DNA from: Gramella sp. KN1008
Lineage (GTDB): Bacteria > Bacteroidota > Bacteroidia > Flavobacteriales > Flavobacteriaceae
Direction: 5' to 3'
Assembly (NCBI RefSeq): GCF_004332155.1
Contig: NZ_SJDV01000005.1
Location: 78,237-142,236, forward strand
Length of the DNA: 64,000 nucleotides
The notes under the pieces were generated by a model that did not search any database, was not told where the DNA came from, and worked only from the letters and a program-made list of their open reading frames with translations. This document shows, piece by piece, positions 54,652 to 64,000 of this stretch. Within the stretch, counting starts at the first letter, position 1; each line of letters opens with the position of its first letter. The translations under genes were made by a program, and so were the position numbers.

Positions 54652-55194
54652 ATGAGACACGGAAAAAAAGGAAATCATTTAGGTAGAAAAACTGCACACC
54701 GCAGGGCTATGCTTGCGAACATGGCTTGTTCCCTAATTGAACATAAACGAATCAACACTACGGTTGCTAAAGCAAAAGCTCTTAAAGTATTTGTAGAACC
54801 TTTAGTTACAAAATCTAAAGAAGATACTACTCATAACAGACGTATCGTGTTTAGTAAACTTCGTAGTAAGGAAGCAGTAAGTGAACTGTTCCGTGAAGTA
54901 GCTCCTAAAGTGGGTGATCGTCCGGGTGGATATACCAGAGTTATCAAACTTGGTAGCCGTCTTGGAGATGCTGCTGAAATGGCTATGATCGAGCTTGTAG
55001 ATTATAATGAAACTTATGGTGTGGATAAGCCTAAGAAGAAAAAATCTACTCGTCGTGCAGGTAAGAAGAAATCTTCAGATTCTGAGACTACCGCACAGCC
55101 GAAAGAAGCTGCAGCAAAAGAGACAAAAAAAGAAGAGCCTAAAGCTGAAGAGCCAAAGGCCGAAGAAAAAAAGGATGATAAAAAAGAAGAGTAA
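54652..55194 (+). CDS. rplQ: 50S ribosomal protein L17 with long charged tail
   Basis: A 180-residue protein. The first 120 residues are a standard L17: [39 protein letters not shown] and [22 protein letters not shown]. About 50 residues of Lys/Glu/Ala-rich low-complexity tail follow ([20 protein letters not shown] and on), absent in Escherichia coli L17 (127 residues). The tail may be disordered on the ribosome surface. It is the last gene of the cluster and ends in a strong terminator. Confidence 0.97.
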   Translation: MRHGKKGNHLGRKTAHRRAMLANMACSLIEHKRINTTVAKAKALKVFVEPLVTKSKEDTTHNRRIVFSKLRSKEAVSELFREVAPKVGDRPGGYTRVIKLGSRLGDAAEMAMIELVDYNETYGVDKPKKKKSTRRAGKKKSSDSETTAQPKEAAAKETKKEEPKAEEPKAEEKKDDKKEE

Positions 55195-55222
55195 AAATGA
55201 TTCTTTTTACGATCTAAATTTT

Positions 55223-55257
55223 AAAAGGATAAGCTTTAAGAGTTTATCCTTTTTTTA
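55223..55257 (+). terminator. Terminator of the ribosomal cluster
   Basis: AAAAGGATAAGCT, loop TTAAG, AGTTTATCCTTTT: a 13-bp stem with one G-U pair, followed by a T tract. It ends the rpsL-rplQ transcript. Confidence 0.9.
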
Positions 55258-55305
55258 TATCCTATTGATAATTAATTTTACAGCCACAGTAATTATAACA
55301 CAACT

Positions 55306-56418
55306 ATGAAATATCAGGCTAAACGGAAAGCGATTATTTTACTGGAAGACGGGACGATCTTCTATGGTAAGGCAGTTGGAAACAAAGAAGGCAATGCCGC
55401 CGGGGAGGTTTGTTTCAATACCGGGATGACCGGCTATCAGGAAATTTTTACTGATCCTTCTTATTATGGACAGTTAATGGTTACCACTAACGCCCATATT
55501 GGAAATTACGGAACCAACGAAGAGGAAAATGAATCTGATAAAGCAAAGATCGCCGGACTCATATGCAAGAACTTTAGTTATACCATGTCGCGGCCGGCTG
55601 CTGATAAGTCTCTCGAAGATTTTTTAGAAGAAAGCAATATTTTTGCTATTTCTGATGTGGATACCCGTGCTCTGGTAACCTATATTAGAGAAAATGGTGC
55701 TATGAACGCCATAATTTCTACAGATATTGATAATATTGAAGGTTTAAAGGAGCAGTTGGCCAAGGTGCCGGATATGAAGGGGCTGGAGCTTGCTTCTAAG
55801 GTATCTGCCAGGGAGCCGTATTATTTTGGTGATGAGAATGCTACTTATAAGATCGCTGCTCTTGATGTTGGGATAAAGAAGAACATTCTCCGTAACCTGG
55901 CTCAAAGAGATGCCTATATCAAAGTATTTCCGTATGACGCTACTTATGAGGAAATGAAAGAATGGAATCCGGACGGGTATTTCCTTTCCAATGGTCCAGG
56001 GGATCCGCAGCCGTTGGATAGTGCCATAAATGTGACAAAGACCATCATCGAGAATGATCATCCGTTATTCGGAATATGTCTGGGGCATCAGATCATCGCC
56101 ATAGCTAATGGAATTAAAACATATAAAATGCATCACGGTCACAGGGGAATTAATCACCCGGTGAAGAATATGGTGACCGGAAAAGGAGAGATCACTTCCC
56201 AAAACCATGGATTCTCTGTAGATAAAGAGCAAACAGAAGCTCATCCCGATGTGGAGGTAACTCATATCTGTTTGAACGACGGTACTGTTGGTGGGCTGGC
56301 AATGAAGAACAAGAATGTATTCTCTGTACAGTATCACCCTGAAGCAAGTCCTGGACCTCATGATGCGAGCTATCTGTTCGATGAATTCATCGATAGAATT
56401 AAGTCAGCAAAGGCCTAA
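55306..56418 (+). CDS. carA: Carbamoyl-phosphate synthase small subunit
   Basis: A 370-residue glutaminase subunit that supplies ammonia to CarB for carbamoyl phosphate, the precursor of arginine and pyrimidines. The N-terminal CPSase-small domain (about 8-140) has CFNTGMTGYQEIFTDPSYYGQ. The C-terminal class I amidotransferase domain has the nucleophile Cys258 in GICLGHQ and the catalytic pair His344 and Glu346 in YHPEASPGPHD. carB is not in the window. The gene is set off by terminators on both sides. Confidence 0.97.
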   Translation: MKYQAKRKAIILLEDGTIFYGKAVGNKEGNAAGEVCFNTGMTGYQEIFTDPSYYGQLMVTTNAHIGNYGTNEEENESDKAKIAGLICKNFSYTMSRPAADKSLEDFLEESNIFAISDVDTRALVTYIRENGAMNAIISTDIDNIEGLKEQLAKVPDMKGLELASKVSAREPYYFGDENATYKIAALDVGIKKNILRNLAQRDAYIKVFPYDATYEEMKEWNPDGYFLSNGPGDPQPLDSAINVTKTIIENDHPLFGICLGHQIIAIANGIKTYKMHHGHRGINHPVKNMVTGKGEITSQNHGFSVDKEQTEAHPDVEVTHICLNDGTVGGLAMKNKNVFSVQYHPEASPGPHDASYLFDEFIDRIKSAKA

Positions 56419-56439
56419 AACCTTGCAAAGTTATATTAG

Positions 56440-56468
56440 AAAGCCGGAAGATATCTTCCGGCTTTTTT
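56440..56468 (+). terminator. Terminator after carA
   Basis: AAAGCCGGAAGAT/ATCTTCCGGCTTT is a perfect palindrome (effective stem about 11 bp with a small loop) followed by TTTTTATT, 22 bases after the carA stop. Confidence 0.9.
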
Positions 56469-56546
56469 TATTACTGTTAGGCCTATATATAATTTGCGGA
56501 TTCTTGTTGAAAACTATAGATTTGATCTGGTATTTAACCATAATTG

Positions 56547-57077
56547 ATGAAATATTTATTTTCCTGGGTCTGTCTTTTTTTATTGAATTTCAATTCCTTT
56601 TCCCAGGAGCTGACCACAAACAGTCAGTTATCATTAAATTTACTGGCACCATCAGTCGAATATGAACTTGCGGTTTCTCCGAATTCAAGTGTTGATATGA
56701 ATCTTGGAGTTGGTTTTGCTTATCATAAATCTACCTATTCCGGAGAAGCCTATGGGTTTTTTCCCGGTTTTGAAGCTCAATACCGTTATTACTATAATTT
56801 TAATAAGCGGGCCGATAAAGGCCTGAAGACCTCAGAGAACAGTGCTAATTATATAGCTGGAGTCGCCTCTGTTACAGGTGGGGAACCTATAATCGGCGAC
56901 CTTAAATATGTGAGTGATTATGGTGGATTCGTTGGTCCATCCTGGGGTTTGCAAAGAGTTTATAATAGCGGTTTCAAATTAAATCTTAATCTGGGGGTCG
57001 GAGTTGGTTTTAATGAAAGGCAGTCATATTTCACGCCTTTATTCGGATTTCAGTTAGGATGGTTGGTAGCGCAGTAA
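56547..57077 (+). CDS. Small exported beta-barrel protein
   Basis: A 176-residue protein with a signal peptide (LFSWVCLFLLNFNSFSQ) and repeated amphipathic strands (SVDMNLGVGFAYHKS, YGFFPGFEAQYRYYYNFNKR, FKLNLNLGVGVGFN) ending FGFQLGWLVAQ. It looks like a small outer-membrane beta-barrel, close to the DUF3575 type, but I cannot name a substrate. I use the ATG at 56547; a TTG directly before it is less likely. It stands alone between carA and eno. Confidence 0.7.
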   Translation: MKYLFSWVCLFLLNFNSFSQELTTNSQLSLNLLAPSVEYELAVSPNSSVDMNLGVGFAYHKSTYSGEAYGFFPGFEAQYRYYYNFNKRADKGLKTSENSANYIAGVASVTGGEPIIGDLKYVSDYGGFVGPSWGLQRVYNSGFKLNLNLGVGVGFNERQSYFTPLFGFQLGWLVAQ

Positions 57078-58702
<1,625 letters not shown>

Positions 58703-58722
58703 GTTTTTCACCATATTTTTAT

Positions 58723-58754
58723 GAAAGCCTCTTCGAAAGAAGAGGCTTTCTTGT
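58723..58754 (+). terminator. Terminator after eno
   Basis: GAAAGCCTCTTC, loop GAAA, GAAGAGGCTTTC: a perfect 12-bp stem with a GAAA loop (GNRA type), followed by TTGTTT, 20 bases after the eno stop. Confidence 0.85.
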
Positions 58755-58859
58755 TTAATACTTATTTGATTATATATTATATTAACAATCATTTAATGAA
58801 ATATAATATGGAAGGCGAGCCTTAATTCTTAAATTCCCGTTATTAACCAGCCATTACTT

Positions 58860-60413
58860 TTGAAGACCAATTTTCTATTCGTAGCAGCCGAAAATGATGC
58901 TATCCCTCGTTGTAAAGCGGGAGGTATGGGTGATGTGGTGCGCGATGTTCCCAGGCAGATAGCTGCCAAAGGTGATACCGCCTCTGTTATTACACCGGCT
59001 TATTCAAGATTGCATACAGCAGGAACAAAAATTGCTGATGTCAATTTTGTTTTTCGGGGAACACCTCAAACGGCTGAAGTCTATGAAGTGCCTGGAAAAA
59101 AAGAGATTGAAGGGATCAAACATTTCGTAATACATCATCCCGACATCAAGGCGGGTGATATAGCGCATATCTATTTCAATGATCCAGATCAGCCCTTTTA
59201 TACAGATGCGAATGTTTTCTCACTTTTTTGTACTGCAGTTGCAGCTGCTGTAAGACAAAATGTCTTTCAGAAGATAGATATTATTCATCTTCATGACTGG
59301 CATACCAGTATGTTGCTGTTTTTAAGAGAATTTAATCCGAGATTTGAGATTCTTAAGGATATACGATTTGTATATTCCATTCATAACCTGGCCATTCAGG
59401 GGATTAGACCGTTTGAAAATAATTATTCATCGGTTCAGGCATTTTTTCCTGATATTGAATACGACAGGGAAAAGTTATATGACCGCAGGTATCCAGACTG
59501 TATAAATCTCATGGCTGTAGGGATTCGGCTTGCCGATGCTGTACATACTGTTTCTCCTTCTTATATGGAAGATATTCAAAAGCCCAGTGACCCACCTCAT
59601 TTTATAGGAGGGGAAGGGCTCGAAGATGACCTGAAAACAGCCAGTAAGGAGGAGCGTTTATTTGGAATACTTAACGGAGCAAATTATGCCAATATCAATA
59701 AGGTTGAAAAGGGGATACTGTTTAGGCAGTGTATAAGAAGGTTGTTCAGGTGGCTCCAGGAAGAGAAAAAGGATTACAAAGCACACTATCTTGCACATAC
59801 CGGCGAAAAGCTTACAAGGTTCCAGGAGCATAAGCCTGACTTTATCTGTAGCAGTGTCGCCAGGTTAACAGAACAGAAATTCTATTTTTTTAAACATAAC
59901 CCGGAACTCTTACAAAAACTGATGGGGAAACTCGCATCGGTGAATGGTGTATATGTTCTATTGGGTACTGGGGCACCAGAATATGAGATAATATTCAGGG
60001 AAGCCAGTTATCATCATAAGAACCTGATTTTTATAAATGCACAGTCTGAAAGTATCATAGATATGCTGTATCAGGAGTCTCAATTGTATTTGATGCCAAG
60101 CCTGTTTGAACCTTGTGGGATCAGTCAGATGCTGGCGATGAGGAATGGGCAGCCTTGTTTGGTTCATCATACGGGAGGCTTGAAAGATACTGTAGATCAT
60201 ATGAAGACCGGTTTCAGTTTTGATGGTAACACAATAGAGGAGAAAGAAGCCGATTTCGTAAAGGTATTTGAAGAAACAATAGACCTGTTCTTCAACGATA
60301 AAAAAACCTGGCGAAAGATCTGCTCCACTGCCAAAAAACAGAGATTCACCTGGGAGAGATCTGTAGACCAGTATTACGAACAGTTATATCGCCTGGATAA
60401 AGCTGAAAAATAG
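58860..60413 (+). CDS. glgA: Glycogen/starch synthase-like glycosyltransferase (GT5), TTG start
   Basis: A 517-residue GT5 enzyme resembling ADP-glucose glycogen synthase. The N-terminal nucleotide-sugar motif KAGGMGDV is at 19-26 (usual KTGGLGDV). HDWHTSM lies near 145 and HNLAIQG near 180. The C-terminal Rossmann domain has the acceptor/donor segment SLFEPCGISQMLAMRNGQP and HHTGGLKDTV. The only suitable start is TTG at 58860 (MKTNFLFVAAEND); no in-frame ATG fits upstream. Glycogen synthesis is the best guess, but no other glg gene lies here, so the acceptor is not certain. Confidence 0.85.
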   Translation: MKTNFLFVAAENDAIPRCKAGGMGDVVRDVPRQIAAKGDTASVITPAYSRLHTAGTKIADVNFVFRGTPQTAEVYEVPGKKEIEGIKHFVIHHPDIKAGDIAHIYFNDPDQPFYTDANVFSLFCTAVAAAVRQNVFQKIDIIHLHDWHTSMLLFLREFNPRFEILKDIRFVYSIHNLAIQGIRPFENNYSSVQAFFPDIEYDREKLYDRRYPDCINLMAVGIRLADAVHTVSPSYMEDIQKPSDPPHFIGGEGLEDDLKTASKEERLFGILNGANYANINKVEKGILFRQCIRRLFRWLQEEKKDYKAHYLAHTGEKLTRFQEHKPDFICSSVARLTEQKFYFFKHNPELLQKLMGKLASVNGVYVLLGTGAPEYEIIFREASYHHKNLIFINAQSESIIDMLYQESQLYLMPSLFEPCGISQMLAMRNGQPCLVHHTGGLKDTVDHMKTGFSFDGNTIEEKEADFVKVFEETIDLFFNDKKTWRKICSTAKKQRFTWERSVDQYYEQLYRLDKAEK

Positions 60414-60668
60414 CCATAAACCTTAAGCTGTTTTATTTCAGTTACTCAGGCAAAATGGTATAAGTTCCTTTCCATTTTTTAAGAATTCCCATCTTTCTTA
60501 TTAAAACCTTTATGATATTTTGTGTGTAATCAGGTGAAAATTCCTGAAACCGAAATAAAACGGGGGCTTTTGTAGAATTTCGTTACATATGTTACAGATA
60601 TTTTAGTGCTAAATTTTGTATTTTAGCTAACCTGAAAAATTAATCCAAACCAGAAGAAAAAATAAAAT

Positions 60669-61952
60669 ATGTCTAAAACAGCAACACTCGAATTTGACGG
60701 AAAAAAATTTGAGTTTCCCGTTACTGTGGGAAGCGAAAATGAAATTGGGATAGATATTAAAAAATTGCGTGGTGAAGCGGGGCTTATCACGTTAGATCCC
60801 GGATACAAAAATACTGGAAGCTGCGAGAGTGCAATCACGTTTTTAGACGGGGAAAAAGGAGTGCTTAGGTACAGAGGTTATGCTATTGAAGATCTTGCAG
60901 AAAAAGCAGATTTTCTTGAGGTAGCTTACCTGTTGATCTTTGGAGAACTTCCAAACAAGGAGCAACTCGAAAAGTTCACAAATGACATTAAGGAACAGTC
61001 ACATGTAGATGAAGAGATGAAGAAGATCCTGGATGGGTTCCCGAAATCGGCTCACCCAATGGGAGTTCTTTCGTCATTAACCAGTGCGCTAATCGCTTTC
61101 AACCCGTCTTCGGTAGATGTCTCTTCAGAAGAAGATATGTATAAGGCAATCGTTAAGATACTGGGAAAATTCCCGGTTCTGGCTGCCTGGACCTTGAGAA
61201 AGAAGAACAGTCTTCCGTTAAATTATGGCGATGAAGATCTTGGTTATGTAGAGAACCTGCATAAGATGATGTTCGAGAAGCCTAACAAAACTTATAGTGT
61301 AGATAAAGCGGTTATTGATGCCTTGGATAAATTGTTAATCCTTCATGCCGATCATGAGCAAAATTGTTCTACATCAACAGTACGAATGGTAGGTTCTTCT
61401 CATGCGGGACTTTTCGCTTCTCTTTCTGCAGGTATTTCTGCACTTTGGGGGCCACTTCATGGAGGTGCAAACCAGGCGGTAATAGAAATGCTTGAAAGAA
61501 TCAAGGAAGATGGTGGCGACACTCATAAATTCATGCAAAAAGCAAAGGATAAGGATGATCCTTTCCGTTTGATGGGCTTTGGTCACCGTGTTTATAAGAA
61601 CTTCGATCCTCGTGCGAAGATCATCAAGAAATCTGCTGATGAAGTTCTTGGTCAGTTAGGAATTGAAGATCCTGTACTGGATATAGCCAAAGGTCTTGAA
61701 AAAGAAGCTCTGGAAGATGATTACTTCGTACAAAGAAAACTTTATCCAAATGTGGATTTCTATTCAGGGATCATTTACCGGGCACTTGGTATCCCGGTAG
61801 ACATGTTTACCGTTATGTTCGCGTTAGGTAGACTTCCCGGATGGATCGCACAGTGGAGAGAGATGAGGCTAAGAAAAGAACCAATCGGTAGACCACGTCA
61901 GATATACATTGGTGAGAATCACAGAGATTTCAAACCACTTGGAAGCAGGTAG
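60669..61952 (+). CDS. gltA: Citrate synthase
   Basis: A 427-residue hexameric-type (type II) citrate synthase that condenses oxaloacetate and acetyl-CoA at the entry of the TCA cycle. The N-terminal beta region (TATLEFDGKKFEFPV) is typical of this class. Catalytic His in the DHEQNCSTSTVR region, His in ALWGPLHGGANQAV, and Asp in the VDFYSGIIYRALGIP segment are all present. It is monocistronic, with a 255-base upstream gap containing two one-mismatch -7 boxes (TATTTTAG), and ends in a strong terminator. Confidence 0.97.
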   Translation: MSKTATLEFDGKKFEFPVTVGSENEIGIDIKKLRGEAGLITLDPGYKNTGSCESAITFLDGEKGVLRYRGYAIEDLAEKADFLEVAYLLIFGELPNKEQLEKFTNDIKEQSHVDEEMKKILDGFPKSAHPMGVLSSLTSALIAFNPSSVDVSSEEDMYKAIVKILGKFPVLAAWTLRKKNSLPLNYGDEDLGYVENLHKMMFEKPNKTYSVDKAVIDALDKLLILHADHEQNCSTSTVRMVGSSHAGLFASLSAGISALWGPLHGGANQAVIEMLERIKEDGGDTHKFMQKAKDKDDPFRLMGFGHRVYKNFDPRAKIIKKSADEVLGQLGIEDPVLDIAKGLEKEALEDDYFVQRKLYPNVDFYSGIIYRALGIPVDMFTVMFALGRLPGWIAQWREMRLRKEPIGRPRQIYIGENHRDFKPLGSR

Positions 61953-61980
61953 ACTCCCGATTTTCTTTTAAATGAACTAG

Positions 61981-62014
61981 AGAAAAAGCTTCATCGCAGT
62001 ATGAAGCTTTTTCT
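61981..62014 (+). terminator. Terminator after gltA
   Basis: AGAAAAAGCTTCAT, loop about 6 bases, ATGAAGCTTTTTCT forms a 14-bp stem with its T run inside the right arm. Its right arm contains an ATG in frame with the next gene, so that ATG is not the real start. Confidence 0.85.
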
Positions 62015-62021
62015 ATATTTG
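62014..62021 (+). promoter_or_regulatory. -7 box of the arginine deiminase-like gene
   Basis: TATATTTG matches TAnnTTTG and directly abuts the gltA terminator. It lies 15 bases before the chosen ATG at 62037. Confidence 0.5.
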
Positions 62022-62036
62022 CCAAAATTTATAGCA

Positions 62037-62948
62037 ATGAAATTGCATATTACTAACGAGACTTCCAGGCTTAGAGCCGTGGTGCTCGGGACCGCCGAGA
62101 GCAATGGTCCCATTCCCTCACTTGAGGAGGCTTACGATCCTAAATCTAAAGAACATATCAAGGCGGGAACCTATCCTAAAGAAGGGGATATGGTAAAGGA
62201 GATCGAGGCTGTTGCCGAAGTTTTCAGAAAATATGATGTTAAAGTGTATCGCCCCGATGTGATTAAAGACTATAATCAGATCTTTACCCGGGATATAGCT
62301 TTTGTTATTGAAGATAAGTTTATAAAATCCAATATCCTGCCGGATAGGGATCGGGAAATTGAAGCCATCCATGAGGTGCTGGAGCAGATTGACCCTGAAA
62401 ACATTATAAGCCTGCCCGAAGTAGCACATATAGAAGGTGGGGATGTGATGCCGATGGGAGATTATATTTTCGTAGGAACCTATAAGGGTAAGGATTACAA
62501 AGACTATATCACGGCACGCACCAACGTTCAGGCCGTTGAAGCTCTTCAAAAACTCTTTCCGGAAAAAAAAGTGATTTCTTTCAGTCTTAAAAAGTCGAAT
62601 ACCATTGCAAGGGACAATGCCTTGCATCTTGACTGTTGCTTTCAGCCGGTGGGGAAGGATAAGGCTATCATTTATAAGGATGGTTTCCTTATAGAGGAGG
62701 AATATGAATGGCTGGTGAATTTCTTCGGAAAGGATAATGTATATCATATAACCCGCGATGAAATGTATGATATGAACTCAAATATTTTCTCGATTTCGGG
62801 AGATGTGGTAATTTCAGAAAAGAATTTTACAAGATTGAACACCTGGTTGAGGGAACAGGGAATTACGGTAGAAGAAGTTCCTTATGCAGAAATCGCCAAG
62901 CAGGAAGGCTTATTAAGGTGCTCGACCTTACCACTTATAAGAGATTAA
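62037..62948 (+). CDS. Arginine deiminase / dimethylarginine dimethylaminohydrolase-like enzyme
   Basis: A 303-residue member of the guanidino-modifying (amidinotransferase) superfamily. It has the catalytic cysteine at residue 295 in LLRCSTLPL, the catalytic His197 in ALHLDCCF, the Glu/Asp pair in EGGD (133-136), and the substrate-binding FTRDIAFV (83-90). It should hydrolyse a guanidine such as arginine or methylarginine to citrulline plus ammonia or methylamine; the substrate cannot be settled by sequence. I chose ATG 62037 because the longer start at 62001 lies in the gltA terminator and upstream of the -7 box. The ctlX gene follows after 11 bases. Confidence 0.85.
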   Translation: MKLHITNETSRLRAVVLGTAESNGPIPSLEEAYDPKSKEHIKAGTYPKEGDMVKEIEAVAEVFRKYDVKVYRPDVIKDYNQIFTRDIAFVIEDKFIKSNILPDRDREIEAIHEVLEQIDPENIISLPEVAHIEGGDVMPMGDYIFVGTYKGKDYKDYITARTNVQAVEALQKLFPEKKVISFSLKKSNTIARDNALHLDCCFQPVGKDKAIIYKDGFLIEEEYEWLVNFFGKDNVYHITRDEMYDMNSNIFSISGDVVISEKNFTRLNTWLREQGITVEEVPYAEIAKQEGLLRCSTLPLIRD

Positions 62949-62959
62949 AAAGAAGAAAG

Positions 62960-63886
62960 ATGAAGCAGGTTACAGATACAATATTGATGGTTAGACCCGT
63001 TGCCTTCAGAATGAATGAGCAAACCGCGGTAAATAACTATTTTCAGAAAAAGCTGGAAGGCGATGATATCAATGCACTGGCAGCTAAGGAGTTTGATGAG
63101 TTCGTGGAGAAACTGAGATCGGTGGGCGTGAATGTGATCGTAGTGGATGATGTACTTGAAGACAATACCCCAGACTCCATTTTTCCAAATAACTGGGTGT
63201 CTTTCCATCAGGATGGTCAGATTGCACTTTATCCTATGTTCGCGGAGAACAGGAGAAAAGAACGCCGATTGGAATATTTCGCCAGACTCGAGGAGGCCGG
63301 TTTTAAAATAACTGATATAGTAGATTATACTTCGGCTGAAGAAGACGATGTTTTCCTTGAAGGAACCGGTAGTCTTATCCTGGATCGTATAAATAGAAAA
63401 GCCTACTGTGCCATATCACCAAGAGCAGATGAGGATCTGCTTATAGAATTCTGTGAGGACTTTGAATACACCCCGGTGATTTTCAATGCCTATCAAACAG
63501 TGGGGGAGAAACGTCTTCCTATCTATCATACGAATGTGATGATGTGTTTTGGCGAAGACTTTACGGTGATCTGTCTTGATACCATCGATGATAAAAAAGA
63601 GCAGAAGAACCTTGTTAAACATCTTAAACAGGACGGGAAAGAGATCATTTCAATCACCGAAGAGCAAATGCATGAGTTTGCAGGAAATATGTTGCAGGTA
63701 GAAGGTATGGGTGGAAAGAAATATCTGGTAATGAGTGCTCGTGCTCATAAAAGCCTTACTGAAGATCAGATCAAACGTATAGAAAAGCATTGTGAGATCC
63801 TTAGCTCAGAGATCCAGACGATCGAAACCTGTGGCGGGGGAAGTGCAAGATGTATGATGGCTGAGGTGTTTTTACCGAAAGCTTAA
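62960..63886 (+). CDS. ctlX: Citrulline utilization hydrolase CtlX
   Basis: A 308-residue amidinotransferase-superfamily hydrolase. Landmarks are RPVAFRMNEQTAVNNYFQ, FPNNWVSFHQDG at 75-86, EGTGSLILDR, the catalytic His190 in HTNVMM and the C-terminal catalytic Cys298 in GGGSARCMM. CtlX was described in Francisella as converting citrulline to ornithine. It lies 11 bases after the arginine deiminase-like gene, so the two could take arginine to ornithine. I chose ATG 62960; an upstream in-frame GTG is inside the previous gene. Confidence 0.88.
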   Translation: MKQVTDTILMVRPVAFRMNEQTAVNNYFQKKLEGDDINALAAKEFDEFVEKLRSVGVNVIVVDDVLEDNTPDSIFPNNWVSFHQDGQIALYPMFAENRRKERRLEYFARLEEAGFKITDIVDYTSAEEDDVFLEGTGSLILDRINRKAYCAISPRADEDLLIEFCEDFEYTPVIFNAYQTVGEKRLPIYHTNVMMCFGEDFTVICLDTIDDKKEQKNLVKHLKQDGKEIISITEEQMHEFAGNMLQVEGMGGKKYLVMSARAHKSLTEDQIKRIEKHCEILSSEIQTIETCGGGSARCMMAEVFLPKA

Positions 63887-64000
63887 GTTGTTTTCCGGAA
63901 TAATTTAAAACTGAAAAGCAGTATTATTATCACGCTCAGAAATGCAAAAGGAAGTGAGGTGATAATAAGGAATTTCTGCATGGCAGTGAGAACGTTGCTA
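63883..64000 (-). CDS. C-terminal end of a probable BCCT-type transporter
   Basis: The last 38 codons of a minus-strand frame that enters from the right edge: SNVLTAMQKFLIITSLPFAF, then a hydrophobic stretch and SFKLFRKTT before the stop. The ITSLPFAFLSVIIILLFS pattern near the end resembles the final helix of BCCT betaine/choline/carnitine transporters (SLPFxxxxLL). Too little is visible for certainty. The stop overlaps the ctlX stop by 3 bases in convergent orientation. Confidence 0.5.
   Translation of the reverse strand, partial: SNVLTAMQKFLIITSLPFAFLSVIIILLFSFKLFRKTT

Noticed and set aside
55007..55309. Lys-rich open frame overlapping rplQ
   Set aside because: It is the shifted frame of the Lys/Glu tail of L17 and runs through the terminator.

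Overview
The window comes from a marine-type Flavobacteriaceae chromosome (phylum Bacteroidota), most like Gramella/Christiangramia. The evidence is moderate-to-low GC, two SusC/SusD outer-membrane uptake pairs, a type IX secretion C-terminal sorting domain with PorP/SprF and OmpA partners, TAnnTTTG-type -7 promoter boxes with upstream TTG, the near absence of Shine-Dalgarno sequences, and the S12-to-L17 gene order. There is no rRNA, tRNA, insertion sequence, prophage or CRISPR array. This is ordinary core chromosome with a few accessory envelope loci.

Layout. 1-9.3 kb: housekeeping genes. These are the start of gcvP, a UbiA-like membrane protein, an ECF sigma factor with a small zinc-type anti-sigma partner, an M3 peptidase, a purine block (purK-purE facing a fused hpt-adk gene followed by obg) and a DUF4136 lipoprotein. 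9.3-17 kb: a minus-strand three-gene cluster of giant repeat adhesin, PorP/SprF and OmpA/PD40 protein, forming a type IX secretion (gliding/adhesion) module. 17-27.8 kb: TPR protein, mpl, radC, a degenerate deacetylase-like protein, a YjjG-type HAD phosphatase, three envelope proteins of unknown role, rarA, a rhomboid protease and rlmB. 27.9-37.5 kb: two tandem SusD-SusC pairs on the minus strand, with no degradative enzyme beside them.

37.9-55.2 kb: one long plus-strand ribosomal cluster, rpsL-rpsG-fusA-rpsJ, then S10, spc and alpha sections through secY, infA, rpmJ, rpoA and rplQ. tuf, map and a stand-alone adk are missing from this array. A good TTG-N19-TACCTTTG promoter precedes rpsL, and a second -7 box precedes rpmJ. 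Most intergenic gaps are under 25 nt. The five gaps over 40 nt (before rplC, rpsH, rpmJ, rpsD and rplQ) each hold a stem-loop, and the one before rplC also has a full intrinsic terminator inside the operon. I regard this set as the best candidate for undescribed regulation in the window.

55.3-64 kb: carA, a small outer-membrane protein, eno, a GT5 glycogen synthase-like gene starting at TTG, gltA, then two adjacent guanidine/ureido hydrolases (an arginine-deiminase/DDAH-like enzyme and CtlX). The 3' end of a probable BCCT transporter lies on the minus strand at the window edge. Most starts were chosen by homology and by -7 box position, because ribosome binding sites are uninformative here.
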